DNA from: a bacterium
GTDB lineage: Bacteria; Pseudomonadota; Alphaproteobacteria; SP197
Direction: 5' to 3'
DNA length: 56,808 nt
NCBI GenBank assembly: GCA_028821455.1
Contig: JAPPGE010000048.1
Span: 1 to 56,808, forward strand
This document shows positions 35,987 through 44,054 of the stretch, in pieces. Both the position numbers and the translations under genes were made by a program. The stretch's first letter is position 1, and each line of letters starts with the position of its first letter. The notes under the pieces are model-generated. The model was not told the DNA's origin. It saw nothing but the letters and a program-made list of their open reading frames with translations, and made no database searches.

Positions 35987-36363
35987 TGGATTCTATTGCG
36001 GCCTTCAGGGAAGCGGTGGTGGTTGGGAGGACGACAGACTGGACGACCTTGGTGATGCGCTTGGCCGTTGCCGACGTCAGAAAGGGTCCACACCGCGATT
36101 TCAAGTCCCATCCGCCGTCTCCGCATCACCTCATGCGCGATTTGGATGGAGGTCGTACTCTTCCGGCCACTTTCTCGTTCCAGAAGTCCGGTTCGGCGCC
36201 GAGCCGTCTCTGCGCTTTCCCGTGAGGACCGGTGGATGTCGCCGATCTCCGAAGCGGACGTCTCGCCAAACTGGCCGTTTCGTTTGGAGGTGGGCTCGCG
36301 TTGCACTAACATTCAAACCGGACTAGTCAGTGACAGTTCGACAGCTGAGCGGGAGTGCAGAGC
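35987..36363. other. Left part of the island: unidentified decayed sequence and leader of the DUF488 operon
   Basis: The minus strand is open from 36312 into the repeat (a fused frame ending in SEWIA). Its first half is rich in Arg/Ser/Glu (SASEIGDIHRSSRESAETARRRT) and ends abruptly. I cannot assign it; it may be the remains of an unrelated gene. At the right end TTGCAC (36301) and TAGTCA (36324), 17 bp apart, could be a weak promoter for the plus-strand operon, and GGGAG precedes its ATG. Confidence 0.4.
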
Positions 36364-37056
36364 ATGAGCGTCAATAGGCGTCTTGTATGCCTAGCCAATT
36401 CGCGCAAACTCAGCGGTCGCTGCATTGCAGGAAAGGAAATTGTCGAGAAACGTGCGGGAAGTTGGCTCAGGCCTGTCAGCGCGCGAACAAACGAAGAGGT
36501 CTCAGAGTACGAGCGACAGTACGAAGACGGCAGCGATCCGCAAGTCATGGACATCTTGGATGTGCCACTTCTTGGACCCAAACCGAACGGCCATCAACAG
36601 GAAAACTGGCTGTTGGACCCCGATCTTTACTGGGTGAAGACGGGAAGGGCCAAGTGGGCCGATCTCAAATGGCTAGTAGATTCTGACGGGCCGCTCTGGC
36701 TCAACACAAGCAGCACATCTCACGGGCGATTCGACCGTGTCGATCGCGCCTCAGCTTCTGCGTTGACGAGTTCACTCCGCCTTATCCATGTAGAGAACCT
36801 CAGGCTCTCCGTTTTTGCGCCGGGGGAAGCATTCGGGAATATGAAGCGACGGGTTCAGGCTCATTTCCGGAACGATAATATTGATTACCGGATCTGGGTG
36901 ACCGATCCTGTTTACGAGCAAGTCTATCGGGCAAAGCCAGATGGCTATCATGAGCTGGGCGAGAGCTTTCTGACCGTGAGCCTCGGTGAACCCGCTGATG
37001 ATGAATACTGCTACAAGCTTGTCGCAGCCATCATTGAGCGAGTGAGGGAGATTTGA
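36364..37056 (+). CDS. Dual-OB-domain (DuOB-like) protein
   Basis: 230 residues. The opening RLVCLANSRKLSGRCIAGKE, then GSWLRPVSARTNEEVSEYER, DGSDPQVMDILDVPL and HQQENWLLDPDLYWVK follow the pattern I know for dual OB-fold (DuOB) proteins. The second half (MKRRVQAHFRNDNIDYRIWVTDP, read around residues 160-182) ends in FLTVSLGEP. Such proteins are thought to bind nucleic acid, but the function is not established. GGGAG lies nine bases before the ATG. It is the first of three tightly packed genes; two DUF488 genes follow with a 2-bp gap and a 4-bp overlap. Base composition is clearly AT-richer than the host genes. Confidence 0.75.
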   Translation: MSVNRRLVCLANSRKLSGRCIAGKEIVEKRAGSWLRPVSARTNEEVSEYERQYEDGSDPQVMDILDVPLLGPKPNGHQQENWLLDPDLYWVKTGRAKWADLKWLVDSDGPLWLNTSSTSHGRFDRVDRASASALTSSLRLIHVENLRLSVFAPGEAFGNMKRRVQAHFRNDNIDYRIWVTDPVYEQVYRAKPDGYHELGESFLTVSLGEPADDEYCYKLVAAIIERVREI

Positions 37057-37058
37057 AC

Positions 37059-37679
37059 ATGTCGGATCGTAGCGCATTGTTCACGGTTGGACATTCCACG
37101 CATTCTCTGGAAGTTTTCCTCGATCTTCTGTTCAAGCATAAAATTTCAGCAATCGCGGATGTTCGTTCAACTCCGTACAGTCGGTATTTTCCACACTTCA
37201 ATAAAGATGCTTTGGCCAAGAGTCTCAAGAAGTATGGCATCAAGTATGTGTTTCTCGGCCGGGAACTCGGTGCCCGTTGCGACGATCCCTCCTGCTACGT
37301 GAACGGTCGCGTGCAATACTCGCGCCTCGCTGAACGACCCGAGTTCCAAGAGGGAATTGATCGCGTGAAGAAGGGAGCCGGAAAATACCGGATCGCGCTC
37401 ATGTGCGCAGAGCGAGAGCCGCTCGATTGCCATCGAACGCTTCTCGTATCCCGCGCTCTCGACAGGCAGGGCCTGAACGTCGAGCATATTCACTCCGATG
37501 GCCACTCGGAACGACATCGCGACGCAATGGAACGATTGCTCGACGTCATTGGACTTTCGCGTGAAGATTTCTTCCTCAGCAAAGAAGAACTAATGGCGGA
37601 AGCGCTCTCTCGACAAGAAGAGCGTGTTGCATACACAGATGAGATCTTGGCGGCCGAAGAGGCAGGTGCGACGATATGA
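37059..37679 (+). CDS. DUF488-family protein (first of pair)
   Basis: 206 residues starting MSDRSALFTVGHSTHSLE. DUF488 landmarks are GHS near the N-terminus, IADVRSTPYSRYFPHFN, FLGRELGA and the C-terminal LMCAEREPLDCHRTLLVSRAL, where the Cys of CAE and of CHR are strongly conserved. The family is structurally linked to rhodanese/phosphatase-like folds in my recollection and has been tied to nucleic-acid or conflict systems; I cannot confirm that here. An additional C-terminal 55 residues (HRDAMERLLDVIGLSREDFF onward) extend past the domain. GAGGGAGA precedes the ATG. Its stop overlaps the next gene's ATG by four bases. Confidence 0.88.
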   Translation: MSDRSALFTVGHSTHSLEVFLDLLFKHKISAIADVRSTPYSRYFPHFNKDALAKSLKKYGIKYVFLGRELGARCDDPSCYVNGRVQYSRLAERPEFQEGIDRVKKGAGKYRIALMCAEREPLDCHRTLLVSRALDRQGLNVEHIHSDGHSERHRDAMERLLDVIGLSREDFFLSKEELMAEALSRQEERVAYTDEILAAEEAGATI

Positions 37680-38113
37680 ACATATTCTCAATTGGATTTA
37701 CAAAGAAAAGCGCTCAGAGGTTTTTCGATCTTTTGCGGACATCTGGAACGAAGCGCATCGTCGATGTGAGATTGAACAATGTCTCGCAATTGGCAGGTTT
37801 CGCCAAACGGGACGATCTTATCTATTTCCTGAGAGAGATATGCGGAATTGACTATCTGCACCTTCCTGAGCTGGCGCCGACGAAACAGATGCTCGATGAT
37901 TACAGAAAGGAACACAAGGACTGGAACAAGTACGAGGGGCAGTTCCTCGAACTTATGCGTGAACGCTGTATCGAAAGTAAGCTATCCAAAGAAGCTATTG
38001 CCGAAGGCTGTTTGCTCTGTAGTGAGGACAAGCCGCACTACTGTCATCGCCGTCTCGTGGCGCAATACTTGGATGAGCATTGGGGCAACGTCAAAGTTCG
38101 CCATCTTGGATAG
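37676..38113 (+). CDS. DUF488-family protein (second, shorter)
   Basis: 145 residues, MNIFSIGFTKKSAQRFFDLL, with IVDVRLNNVSQLAGFAKRDDL in place of the usual DVRxxPxSR and the C-terminal LLCSEDKPHYCHRRLVAQYL. The Cys/CHR motif is kept, but the N-terminal His of GHS is replaced (GFT), so this copy has diverged from its neighbour and the two are unlikely to be redundant. The 4-bp overlap (ATGA) with the preceding gene implies coupled translation. In one 60-base line within it (37681-37740) I count 23 G+C, against 45 of 60 in a line of the neighbouring ThDP gene (38761-38820). Confidence 0.85.
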   Translation: MNIFSIGFTKKSAQRFFDLLRTSGTKRIVDVRLNNVSQLAGFAKRDDLIYFLREICGIDYLHLPELAPTKQMLDDYRKEHKDWNKYEGQFLELMRERCIESKLSKEAIAEGCLLCSEDKPHYCHRRLVAQYLDEHWGNVKVRHLG

Positions 38114-38161
38114 CCAGCGACTGGATTGCCTGGCTCGACGGCCTGCCACTGGACTTGGCGG

Positions 38162-38408
38162 GTCATGTCACTAGGTTCCGTCGCTGGTCGTGCCGGGGAT
38201 GGTGGAAAGAAGCAGGCCGCCTCGTCAAGCGATCCACTCGCTCACCGGTGCGGCACTCTCCTCGAGCGGCTGCGTGACGATGTCGAGGAGTGCCGGTCCA
38301 TCGTGGTGCAGCAGGTCTTCGAGGGCGCCCTCGAGGTCACGAGACGCCGTCACCCGTCGTGCCTTGACGCCGAAGGCCGCGGCGACCGCCGCATGATCCG
38401 TCGTCATG
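38162..38408 (-). repeat. Direct repeat, right copy: 3' end of the intact ThDP-enzyme gene
   Basis: Counterpart of 35740-35986 in the same orientation, offset by 2,422 bp. This copy belongs to the intact gene (stop at 38225) and includes about 60 bp downstream that in the left copy leads straight to the dctP start codon. The island between the copies spans 35987-38161. Confidence 0.92.
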
Positions 38409-39907
38409 AAGTCGACACCGAAGTAGCGGCCGTCGAAGGAGGCTTTCTGGCCCGCCTTGATCCAGCCGAAGCCGGCATTGGAGAGAACGATGAAGAGGAT
38501 CGGCAGATCGAGGCGCCGGACGGTCTCGAGTTCGCCAGCACTCATGGCGAAGCTGCCGTCTCCCATCACGGCGACGATCTGTCTTTCAGGCTGGGCAATG
38601 GCGGCGCCGATCGCCGCGGCAAGGGCGTATCCCAGCGCCCCATGGGCGCGGTTGGTGATGATGGAGCGGCCGGGCTGGCGCACCTCGAAATACGCCGCAA
38701 CGTAAGGGCAGGGCGTTCCGGCATCGGCACACACGATGACATCGTCCGGCAGGGCCCGCCGCAACTCGATCATGATCCGCTCGGGCGGGACCGGCGCTCC
38801 ATCGCCCGGGCGCGCGAGGCGGCCTCTACGGGCTTCCCGCACCGTGCGTGCGAGGCGGGCGCCGTGGCTGCGGACCGGTCCGTCGACTGCTTGCAGCAAC
38901 GCCTCCAGGGCGAGGCGGGCGTCACCGTGGAGCGCTGCATCGCAGGCATAGTTGGCGCCGATGACACCTTCATCGACATCGATGTGGATGATCCGGGTTC
39001 CGGGACGCGGAAACCGCCAGCGCTCCGTGGTGACCGACCCGGCGCGACAGCCGATGAAGAGGATGCAGTCGGCCTCGGCCACAGCAGCGCGCGTGGCCGG
39101 TATGCCGCCATTGGATCCGACGACGCCGACTGAAAGGGGATGGGTTTCGGCAAGGCTGCCCTTGCCGCTCACCGTGGTCGCCACCGCCATTCCGGTCCGC
39201 TCGGCCAGCGTGCCGAGGGCGTCCATGGCGCCGGAGAGCAGCACCCCGCCGCCGCAGATCGCCAGGGGCCGCTCGGCGCCGGACAGGATCTCGGCGGCGC
39301 GTTCCGTCTCCCGGACCGCCGGCGCGCCGGGGCGGTGGGCAAACCGGGCGTCTGCCCGGATCTCGTCGGCCGGCACCGGCGCCTGCTGGACATCGAAGGG
39401 AAGCGACAGGTGAACCGCGCCCGGGCGCCCGCTTGCCGCTTCGCGGAAGGCCCGCCGCACGCCGCGCGGCAGGGCGGCGCCGTCCTCGAGGATCGCGTTC
39501 CACTTGGTGACTGGCCGGAAGAGGGCCTCCTGATCGAGTTCGGTGAGGGTGAACCGGCCGCGTGACGACCGCGCGACATCGCTTGTGATGGCGACGAGCG
39601 GGATCGCGCTCTCCTGGGCCTCGACGACTCCGGGAAGGATGTAGGTGGCGCCGCCGCCTGACGGCCCTTCGCAGACGCCGACGCGGCCCGTGAGCTTCGC
39701 GTAGGCGTCAGCCATGTAGGCGGCGTGGCGCTCGTCACGGGCGAGAACGTGTTCGACTCCGTGAGCGAGGCGGGCGAGAGCATCGTAGAAGGGAAGCGAG
39801 GTGTCGCCGGCGAGGCCGAAGACGTGCCGCACACCGTGGAGTTCGAGCAGGCGCACCAGCGCCTCGGCGCCGTTGGGCTCGTTGCCTGTTCCCGCGATCC
39901 CCTGCAT
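38225..39907 (-). CDS. Thiamine-diphosphate-dependent enzyme (acetolactate synthase/benzoylformate decarboxylase-like)
   Basis: 560 residues with the three-domain layout of ThDP decarboxylases and carboligases. The N-terminal domain has HVLARDERHAAYMADAYAKLTG with the activating Glu; the central domain GAVHLSLPFDV and PLAICGGGVLLSGA; the C-terminal domain binds cofactor by GDGSFAMSAGELETVRRLDLPI ... NAG (GDG-to-N motif). FAD-binding is not obvious. The ATG at 39907 is preferred; GTG 39916 is possible. A frame open to 40708 is antisense to the racemase-type gene and is discounted. It is divergent from that gene over 51 bp. Its 3' end is duplicated at 35740-35986. Confidence 0.9.
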   Translation of the reverse strand: MQGIAGTGNEPNGAEALVRLLELHGVRHVFGLAGDTSLPFYDALARLAHGVEHVLARDERHAAYMADAYAKLTGRVGVCEGPSGGGATYILPGVVEAQESAIPLVAITSDVARSSRGRFTLTELDQEALFRPVTKWNAILEDGAALPRGVRRAFREAASGRPGAVHLSLPFDVQQAPVPADEIRADARFAHRPGAPAVRETERAAEILSGAERPLAICGGGVLLSGAMDALGTLAERTGMAVATTVSGKGSLAETHPLSVGVVGSNGGIPATRAAVAEADCILFIGCRAGSVTTERWRFPRPGTRIIHIDVDEGVIGANYACDAALHGDARLALEALLQAVDGPVRSHGARLARTVREARRGRLARPGDGAPVPPERIMIELRRALPDDVIVCADAGTPCPYVAAYFEVRQPGRSIITNRAHGALGYALAAAIGAAIAQPERQIVAVMGDGSFAMSAGELETVRRLDLPILFIVLSNAGFGWIKAGQKASFDGRYFGVDFMTTDHAAVAAAFGVKARRVTASRDLEGALEDLLHHDGPALLDIVTQPLEESAAPVSEWIA

Positions 39908-39958
39908 CCTTGCCACGGTCCCGAAAATTCCGGGAACGTCAAGCACCGGAGGAAGGTC

Positions 39959-40678
39959 ATGATCGTCCAGGGGGGCAAGGCCGTCTACGGAGCGGCTCTC
40001 GGCATTCTCATGCTCGACGCCAGGTTTCCCCGCATTCCGGGCGACATGGGCCATGCCGGCACCTGGCCCTTTCCGGTGCTCTACCGGGTCGTGCGCGGCG
40101 CCTCGCCGGACCGGGTGGTGCGGCACGGCGCCGACGGTCTCTTCGAGGCCTTTCTCGCGGCGGGCAAGGAACTGGTGCGTGACGGGGCGGATGCCATCAC
40201 CACCAACTGCGGCTTCCTCTCCCTCTTCCAGGAGGGTCTGGCGCGCCATCTCGAGGTTCCCGTCGCCACCTCGTCCCTGATGCAGGTGCCGCTCGTGGCC
40301 GCCACCCTGCCGCCGCAAAAGACCGTCGGCATCGTCACCGTCTCGAAGGACTCGCTGACCGCCGCGCATCTTGCCGCGGCCGGCGTGCCGGCGGGAACGC
40401 CGATCGCCGGAGTTCCCGCAGACGGCGCCTTTGCCGGAACCCTGCTCGACAACCGCCCGCACCTCGATGTCGAGACAGCCCGGACGGAGGTGGTGGAGGC
40501 GGCAATGGAACTCAAGCGCACCACACCGGATCTTGGCGCCGTGGTGCTGGAATGCACGAACATGGATCCCTATGCCGCCGATGTCCGCAAGGCCACCGGT
40601 GTGCCGGTCCACTCGATCAGGACCTTCATGCTGTGGTTTCACGCCTCCCTGGAGCCAGCCCGTTTCCCGCCGCCATGA
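39959..40678 (+). CDS. Asp/Glu/hydantoin racemase-superfamily protein
   Basis: 239 residues with the two catalytic-Cys regions of this superfamily: ITTNCGFLSLFQ in the first half and VVLECTNMDPYA in the second, plus a conserved phosphate/carboxylate loop VGIVTVSKDSL. Relatives include aspartate racemase, maleate isomerase and arylmalonate decarboxylase. Reaction unknown. GGAGG lies seven bases before the ATG at 39959. The short 51-bp spacer to the divergent ThDP-enzyme gene suggests shared regulation and a common pathway for a dicarboxylate or amino acid. Confidence 0.85.
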   Translation: MIVQGGKAVYGAALGILMLDARFPRIPGDMGHAGTWPFPVLYRVVRGASPDRVVRHGADGLFEAFLAAGKELVRDGADAITTNCGFLSLFQEGLARHLEVPVATSSLMQVPLVAATLPPQKTVGIVTVSKDSLTAAHLAAAGVPAGTPIAGVPADGAFAGTLLDNRPHLDVETARTEVVEAAMELKRTTPDLGAVVLECTNMDPYAADVRKATGVPVHSIRTFMLWFHASLEPARFPPP

Positions 40679-40685
40679 GCCGTCG

Positions 40686-40770
40686 CAATGGACTATTGGT
40701 GTCGTCACCGTCGCGAAAGCATCACTGACCGCAGCGCGGCGGGCGTGCCGGCAGGAACAGCCGTATCAGT
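40686..40770 (+). pseudogene. Decayed internal fragment of a racemase-type gene
   Basis: It reads TIGVVTVAKASLTAAR and then, near GVPAGT, loses frame. It matches the intact gene's TVGIVTVSKDSLTAAH and AAGVPAGTPI (DNA around 40318-40410) with a deletion of about nine bases. Same orientation, starting only about 8 bp after the intact gene's stop. It has no start or end of its own and is a remnant of a partial duplication or of a replaced paralog. Confidence 0.78.
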
Positions 40771-41000
40771 GATCGAGGTCAAGGCGGCTGCGAAAGCTCC
40801 ACCCTGTCACCAACGGCAACGCCCTGGACACGAAGGGGCGAACGCCCACCCCCACGCCTGGAAGACGCGGGCACCGTGACCGCATGCGCGGCAGCCCGGT
40901 GGATATCAGGGGCCGTGAGGTCTGGCGGTGGCGCACTTTTCTTTTCCTTCCGGCCGGTGGAACATGGGCAGGAACCGACAGCCGGCAAGGGAAGCGGGCC

Positions 41001-41204
41001 ATGAAAGTGCGGATCGACCGGGACCGCTGCGAGGGACACGGTCGCTGTCATGCGCTGGCGCCCGGACTGTTCGAGCTGGACGCATTCGGCCATGCGACGG
41101 CTCTGGCCGACGGCAACGTGCCGCCGGGAATGGAAGGCAAGGCACGGCTCGCCGCGGCCAACTGCCCGGAGTACGCCGTCCGGGTTGTGGAGGATGACGG
41201 ATGA
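41001..41204 (+). CDS. Small ferredoxin of the P450-partner type
   Basis: 67 residues, MKVRIDRDRCEGHGRCHALAPGLFELD. Three cluster-binding Cys are visible: C-x5-C in RCEGHGRC and a final C in AANCPEYAV, the pattern of small 3Fe-4S ferredoxins that serve cytochromes P450. Its stop overlaps the ATG of the following P450 gene (ATGA), strong evidence that it delivers electrons to that enzyme. No ferredoxin reductase gene is adjacent. Confidence 0.9.
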   Translation: MKVRIDRDRCEGHGRCHALAPGLFELDAFGHATALADGNVPPGMEGKARLAAANCPEYAVRVVEDDG

Positions 41205-42478
41205 GCGACCGCAAACCCGCCCCGCCCGCCGAAGCGGGCGCTGACGCACCTGTCTGCCTGATCTCCGATCCGGCGTTCGAACGGCCGCCGGTCACGGACT
41301 GGCATACCGACTGGGACCATCTGGATGCACGCTGGCGCGACGATCCCTTCCCGATCTGGGATGCATTGCGCGAGGGACCGATCGCGCGGACCGAGCGCTT
41401 CGAGGGCGCCTGGCTGCCGACCCGCTACGAAGACGTGAGGGCAATCGCCTACGATACCGAGCACTTCTCCTCGCGCCGTGCCGTCCTGCGCGACCGCAAG
41501 TTCGACGGCCCGCCGCTGCCGTCGCCACCGATCACCTCCGACCCACCGGAGCACAAGGCGCACAAGCAGGTGCTGCTGCCCTTCTTCACGCCGCAGGAGG
41601 TCGGCAAGCTGGAACCGTTGACGCGCCGCATCTGCAACGCGCTCATCGACGAATTCATCGCCGCCGGCCGCTGCGACGCCGCTCAGCAGTACGCCCGCCA
41701 CATCCCGGTGCGGATCATCGCCTACATGCTCGGGGTGCCGGTCCGGGACAGCCACCTGTTCATCCGGTGGATCCACGAGATCCTGGAAGTCGGCGCTTCC
41801 GATGACGAGCTCAACAGCAGCGCGACCAAGGCGATGCGCGATTACTTTCGCCACCACATCGCTCTCAGGAAGGAGGGCCGGACCGAGGCCGATCCGGACG
41901 GGCCCGTGCCGGACCTCATCCGGTTGATGATGGACGGTTCCCTGAACGGCGTGCCGTTCGAGGAAAGGCACGTGCTGGGGACGCTCACGCTGCTGATGGT
42001 CGCCGGGATCGATACGACCTGGAGCGCCATCGGCGCCTCGATCCTGCATCTCGCAAGGCACCCGGAGGACCGGCGGCGCCTGATCGAGGAGCCGGGGCTG
42101 ATGCCGACGGCGATCGAGGAGCTGCTGCGCGCCTATTCGCCGGTCACCATGGCGCGCGAGGTCAGCAAGGATGTCGAGCTGGGCGGCTGTCCGATGAAGA
42201 AGGGAGAGATGGTGCTGCTGTGCTTTCCCGCGGCCAACCGCGATCCCGCGATGTTTCCGGACGCCGACAAGGTCGTGCTCGACCGTCAGGAGAACCGACA
42301 CGGCGCCTTCGGCCTCGGCATCCACCGCTGCGTTGGCTCCCACCTGGCGCGCATGGAAATGCGGGTCGCCATCGAGGAGTGGCTCGAGCGGATCCCGAAC
42401 TATCGTGTCGCAGGCGACGTGCGCTGGTCCGTCGGCCCCGTGCGCGGCCCGCGAACCCTGCCCGTGGCGTTCGCATAA
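41201..42478 (+). CDS. Cytochrome P450 (bacterial class I)
   Basis: A soluble monooxygenase of 425 residues. The I-helix is AGIDTTWSAIG (A-G-x-D-T-T), the K-helix ExxR is EELLR, and the heme-binding loop FGLGIHRCVGSHLARME places the ligand Cys at about residue 377. The length is typical. The substrate cannot be predicted. The preceding gene encodes its ferredoxin. Between the racemase-type gene and this pair, 230 bp hold no supported gene except the duplicated fragment. Confidence 0.95.
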   Translation: MSDRKPAPPAEAGADAPVCLISDPAFERPPVTDWHTDWDHLDARWRDDPFPIWDALREGPIARTERFEGAWLPTRYEDVRAIAYDTEHFSSRRAVLRDRKFDGPPLPSPPITSDPPEHKAHKQVLLPFFTPQEVGKLEPLTRRICNALIDEFIAAGRCDAAQQYARHIPVRIIAYMLGVPVRDSHLFIRWIHEILEVGASDDELNSSATKAMRDYFRHHIALRKEGRTEADPDGPVPDLIRLMMDGSLNGVPFEERHVLGTLTLLMVAGIDTTWSAIGASILHLARHPEDRRRLIEEPGLMPTAIEELLRAYSPVTMAREVSKDVELGGCPMKKGEMVLLCFPAANRDPAMFPDADKVVLDRQENRHGAFGLGIHRCVGSHLARMEMRVAIEEWLERIPNYRVAGDVRWSVGPVRGPRTLPVAFA

Positions 42479-42977
42479 GCTCGTCCCTGTGGTCCACGGG
42501 GGGCATTCACGTGTGGATGACGCCTGCCGGTGCAAGAGGAGAGTGTCCGGGGGAGACCGGCGTCGCAGTCGGCTCCGATCACGGGCCCATCCCGATCGAT
42601 GTTGCTCCTTCGGATCGCGAACGCCTGCCGTCGCCACCGGGAATGCCGCACTGCCCGTTGCGGCGTCGCTCGACCACCCGACACGCCAGTCACCTGCAGC
42701 AGCGTGAAACCCGATACCGGGAGGGTGCCGCTGGATGTCATTCGATGCACGCCGTTGAAAGCCATGGCGTCAGCGGAGCATGGGCCGCTCCCTCCACCAT
42801 GCATGGCACGAGGACTGGACGTCTGCCGGCTTGACTCCTCAGAGCGCCGGGGAAGGATGATGGATCCTGCCGGCCTGTAGGATCCCCGGTGAAACTGCTC
42901 TCCCTGGCGGAGCGCTTCGTCGGTACCGTCCGGTCTCGCACAACAGGCTTATGCGCACGAGACCGGATGACGAGTGA
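42479..42977. other. Intergenic stretch, nothing recognised
   Basis: About 500 bp between the P450 gene and the convergent HD-domain gene. Frames on both strands are Arg/Pro/Ser-rich and without motifs. No clear terminator hairpin followed by T-run is visible. Confidence 0.4.
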
Positions 42978-43622
42978 TCAGTCGTCCTGGACTCGTTCAT
43001 TGACCTGGCGGCGGGGTTTCTCGAAGACACGATTGAGCGTCGGCATGAAAGCCTCGAGCGGCATGGTATCGTACGTCGGGTCGAAGGCATTCTGGTCATA
43101 GTCGTCACAGAACTTCTGGCAGGCCTCGAAGTGGGGGTGGCCGCGGAGCGAGTCCCGTGCATTCCTGTCTCCACCGAGATGGTGGAAGAAGTGATAGCCC
43201 TGGAACATCTCGTGGTACTTGACGATCCAGTAGACTTCAGGCCGCACGTAGGGCTTGAGTATGGCGGCGCAGAATTCGCCGTGGTTGGCAGGGGCGAAGA
43301 AGTCTCCGATATCGTGAAGCAGGGCGGCAGCGATCAATTCGTCGTCGTCATCGCGTCCGTCACGCCAGGCGCGGCTGGCGGTCTGCAGGCTGTGTTCGTA
43401 GCGGTCGACTGGATAGACGTTGTCAGGCGCACGCAGCATGTCGAGGTGCTCAAGGCACAGCTCCAGGACCCGGGTGGGTTCATGGACACCGTACTTGACG
43501 ATCGCCGCCCAGTCCTCGACCGTCGACTCCTCGAAAGTGGTGAATGCCACCTTCTTCCTGATTGGCACGCCCTCCGCTATGAGGTCGTGGGCCGTCCTGG
43601 ACCGTTCCGCAACGAGGGTCAT
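42978..43622 (-). CDS. HD-domain protein (phosphohydrolase or PhnZ-like oxygenase family)
   Basis: 214 residues. Metal-binding pattern: YEHSLQTASRA, ALLHDIGD (HD), NHGEFCAAILKPYV and VKYHEMFQGYHFFHHLGG. The His-rich helix after KYHE and the overall spacing resemble mixed-valent diiron HD oxygenases (PhnZ, TmpB, inositol oxygenase-like) as well as plain HD hydrolases, so a precise call is not safe. GGGAGACC lies before the ATG. It begins upstream of the mobile-element debris and is convergent with the P450 gene. Confidence 0.8.
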   Translation of the reverse strand: MTLVAERSRTAHDLIAEGVPIRKKVAFTTFEESTVEDWAAIVKYGVHEPTRVLELCLEHLDMLRAPDNVYPVDRYEHSLQTASRAWRDGRDDDDELIAAALLHDIGDFFAPANHGEFCAAILKPYVRPEVYWIVKYHEMFQGYHFFHHLGGDRNARDSLRGHPHFEACQKFCDDYDQNAFDPTYDTMPLEAFMPTLNRVFEKPRRQVNERVQDD

Positions 43623-43769
43623 AGGGTGGTCTCCCGGTGTCCGTGTGAGTGCCTATCATGAAGGGTCACGGGATTGTCTGTCCACCCGGTTCGCCGCGCA
43701 CACGATCGGTCAAGGATACGTTAACTCCACATCCTGTCCTGCGTCCCCGACAATGCCGTCTGGCTCGTG

Positions 43770-43985
43770 TCCTGAAGGTCGCAGGTTCTCAAATCCAGCC
43801 ACGCAACCACCGAGACCGACAACTCCGGCATGGGGATGTCGGTCTTCATATTTTCGCCCCCGTTTCCGGCCCGTTCGAGGATTGCGCCGAGATCGCCGTG
43901 CAGCACGGCGTCCATCTCGGCCCATTTCTCGCTCGGGGTGAGGACGATGCGCTCGATCAGACCCCAGATAACCGCCGCCGCGTCG
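43770..43985 (-). pseudogene. Serine recombinase C-terminal remnant
   Basis: The segment VIWGLIERIVLTPSEKWAEM, then AVLHGDLGAILERAG and LSVSVVAWLDL matches the C-terminal end I know from large and small serine recombinases of alphaproteobacteria (LIERIVLTP, LHGELG, LSVSVVAG). The N-terminal catalytic domain with its Ser is absent; the upstream open frame is unrelated. This is only the tail of a lost integrase or resolvase gene. Confidence 0.7.
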
Positions 43986-44054
43986 CGGTCCTCCGATCGA
44001 CGCTCTGCGCCTGCACCACCTCTTTCGGGCAATGGCCTAGCTGGGCGCAACTGC

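Noticed and set aside
38225..40708. A single 827-residue protein including the ThDP enzyme
   Set aside because: The first 267 codons are antisense to the well-supported racemase-type gene, which has its own ribosome-binding site. The enzyme domain starts at the ATG at 39907.
43770..43800. tRNA-3'-end-like sequence (AAGGTCGCAGGTTC...AAATCC)
   Set aside because: It lies inside the serine recombinase tail, the loop is too long, and no other tRNA part is found. The resemblance could reflect an old attachment site but is not enough to annotate.
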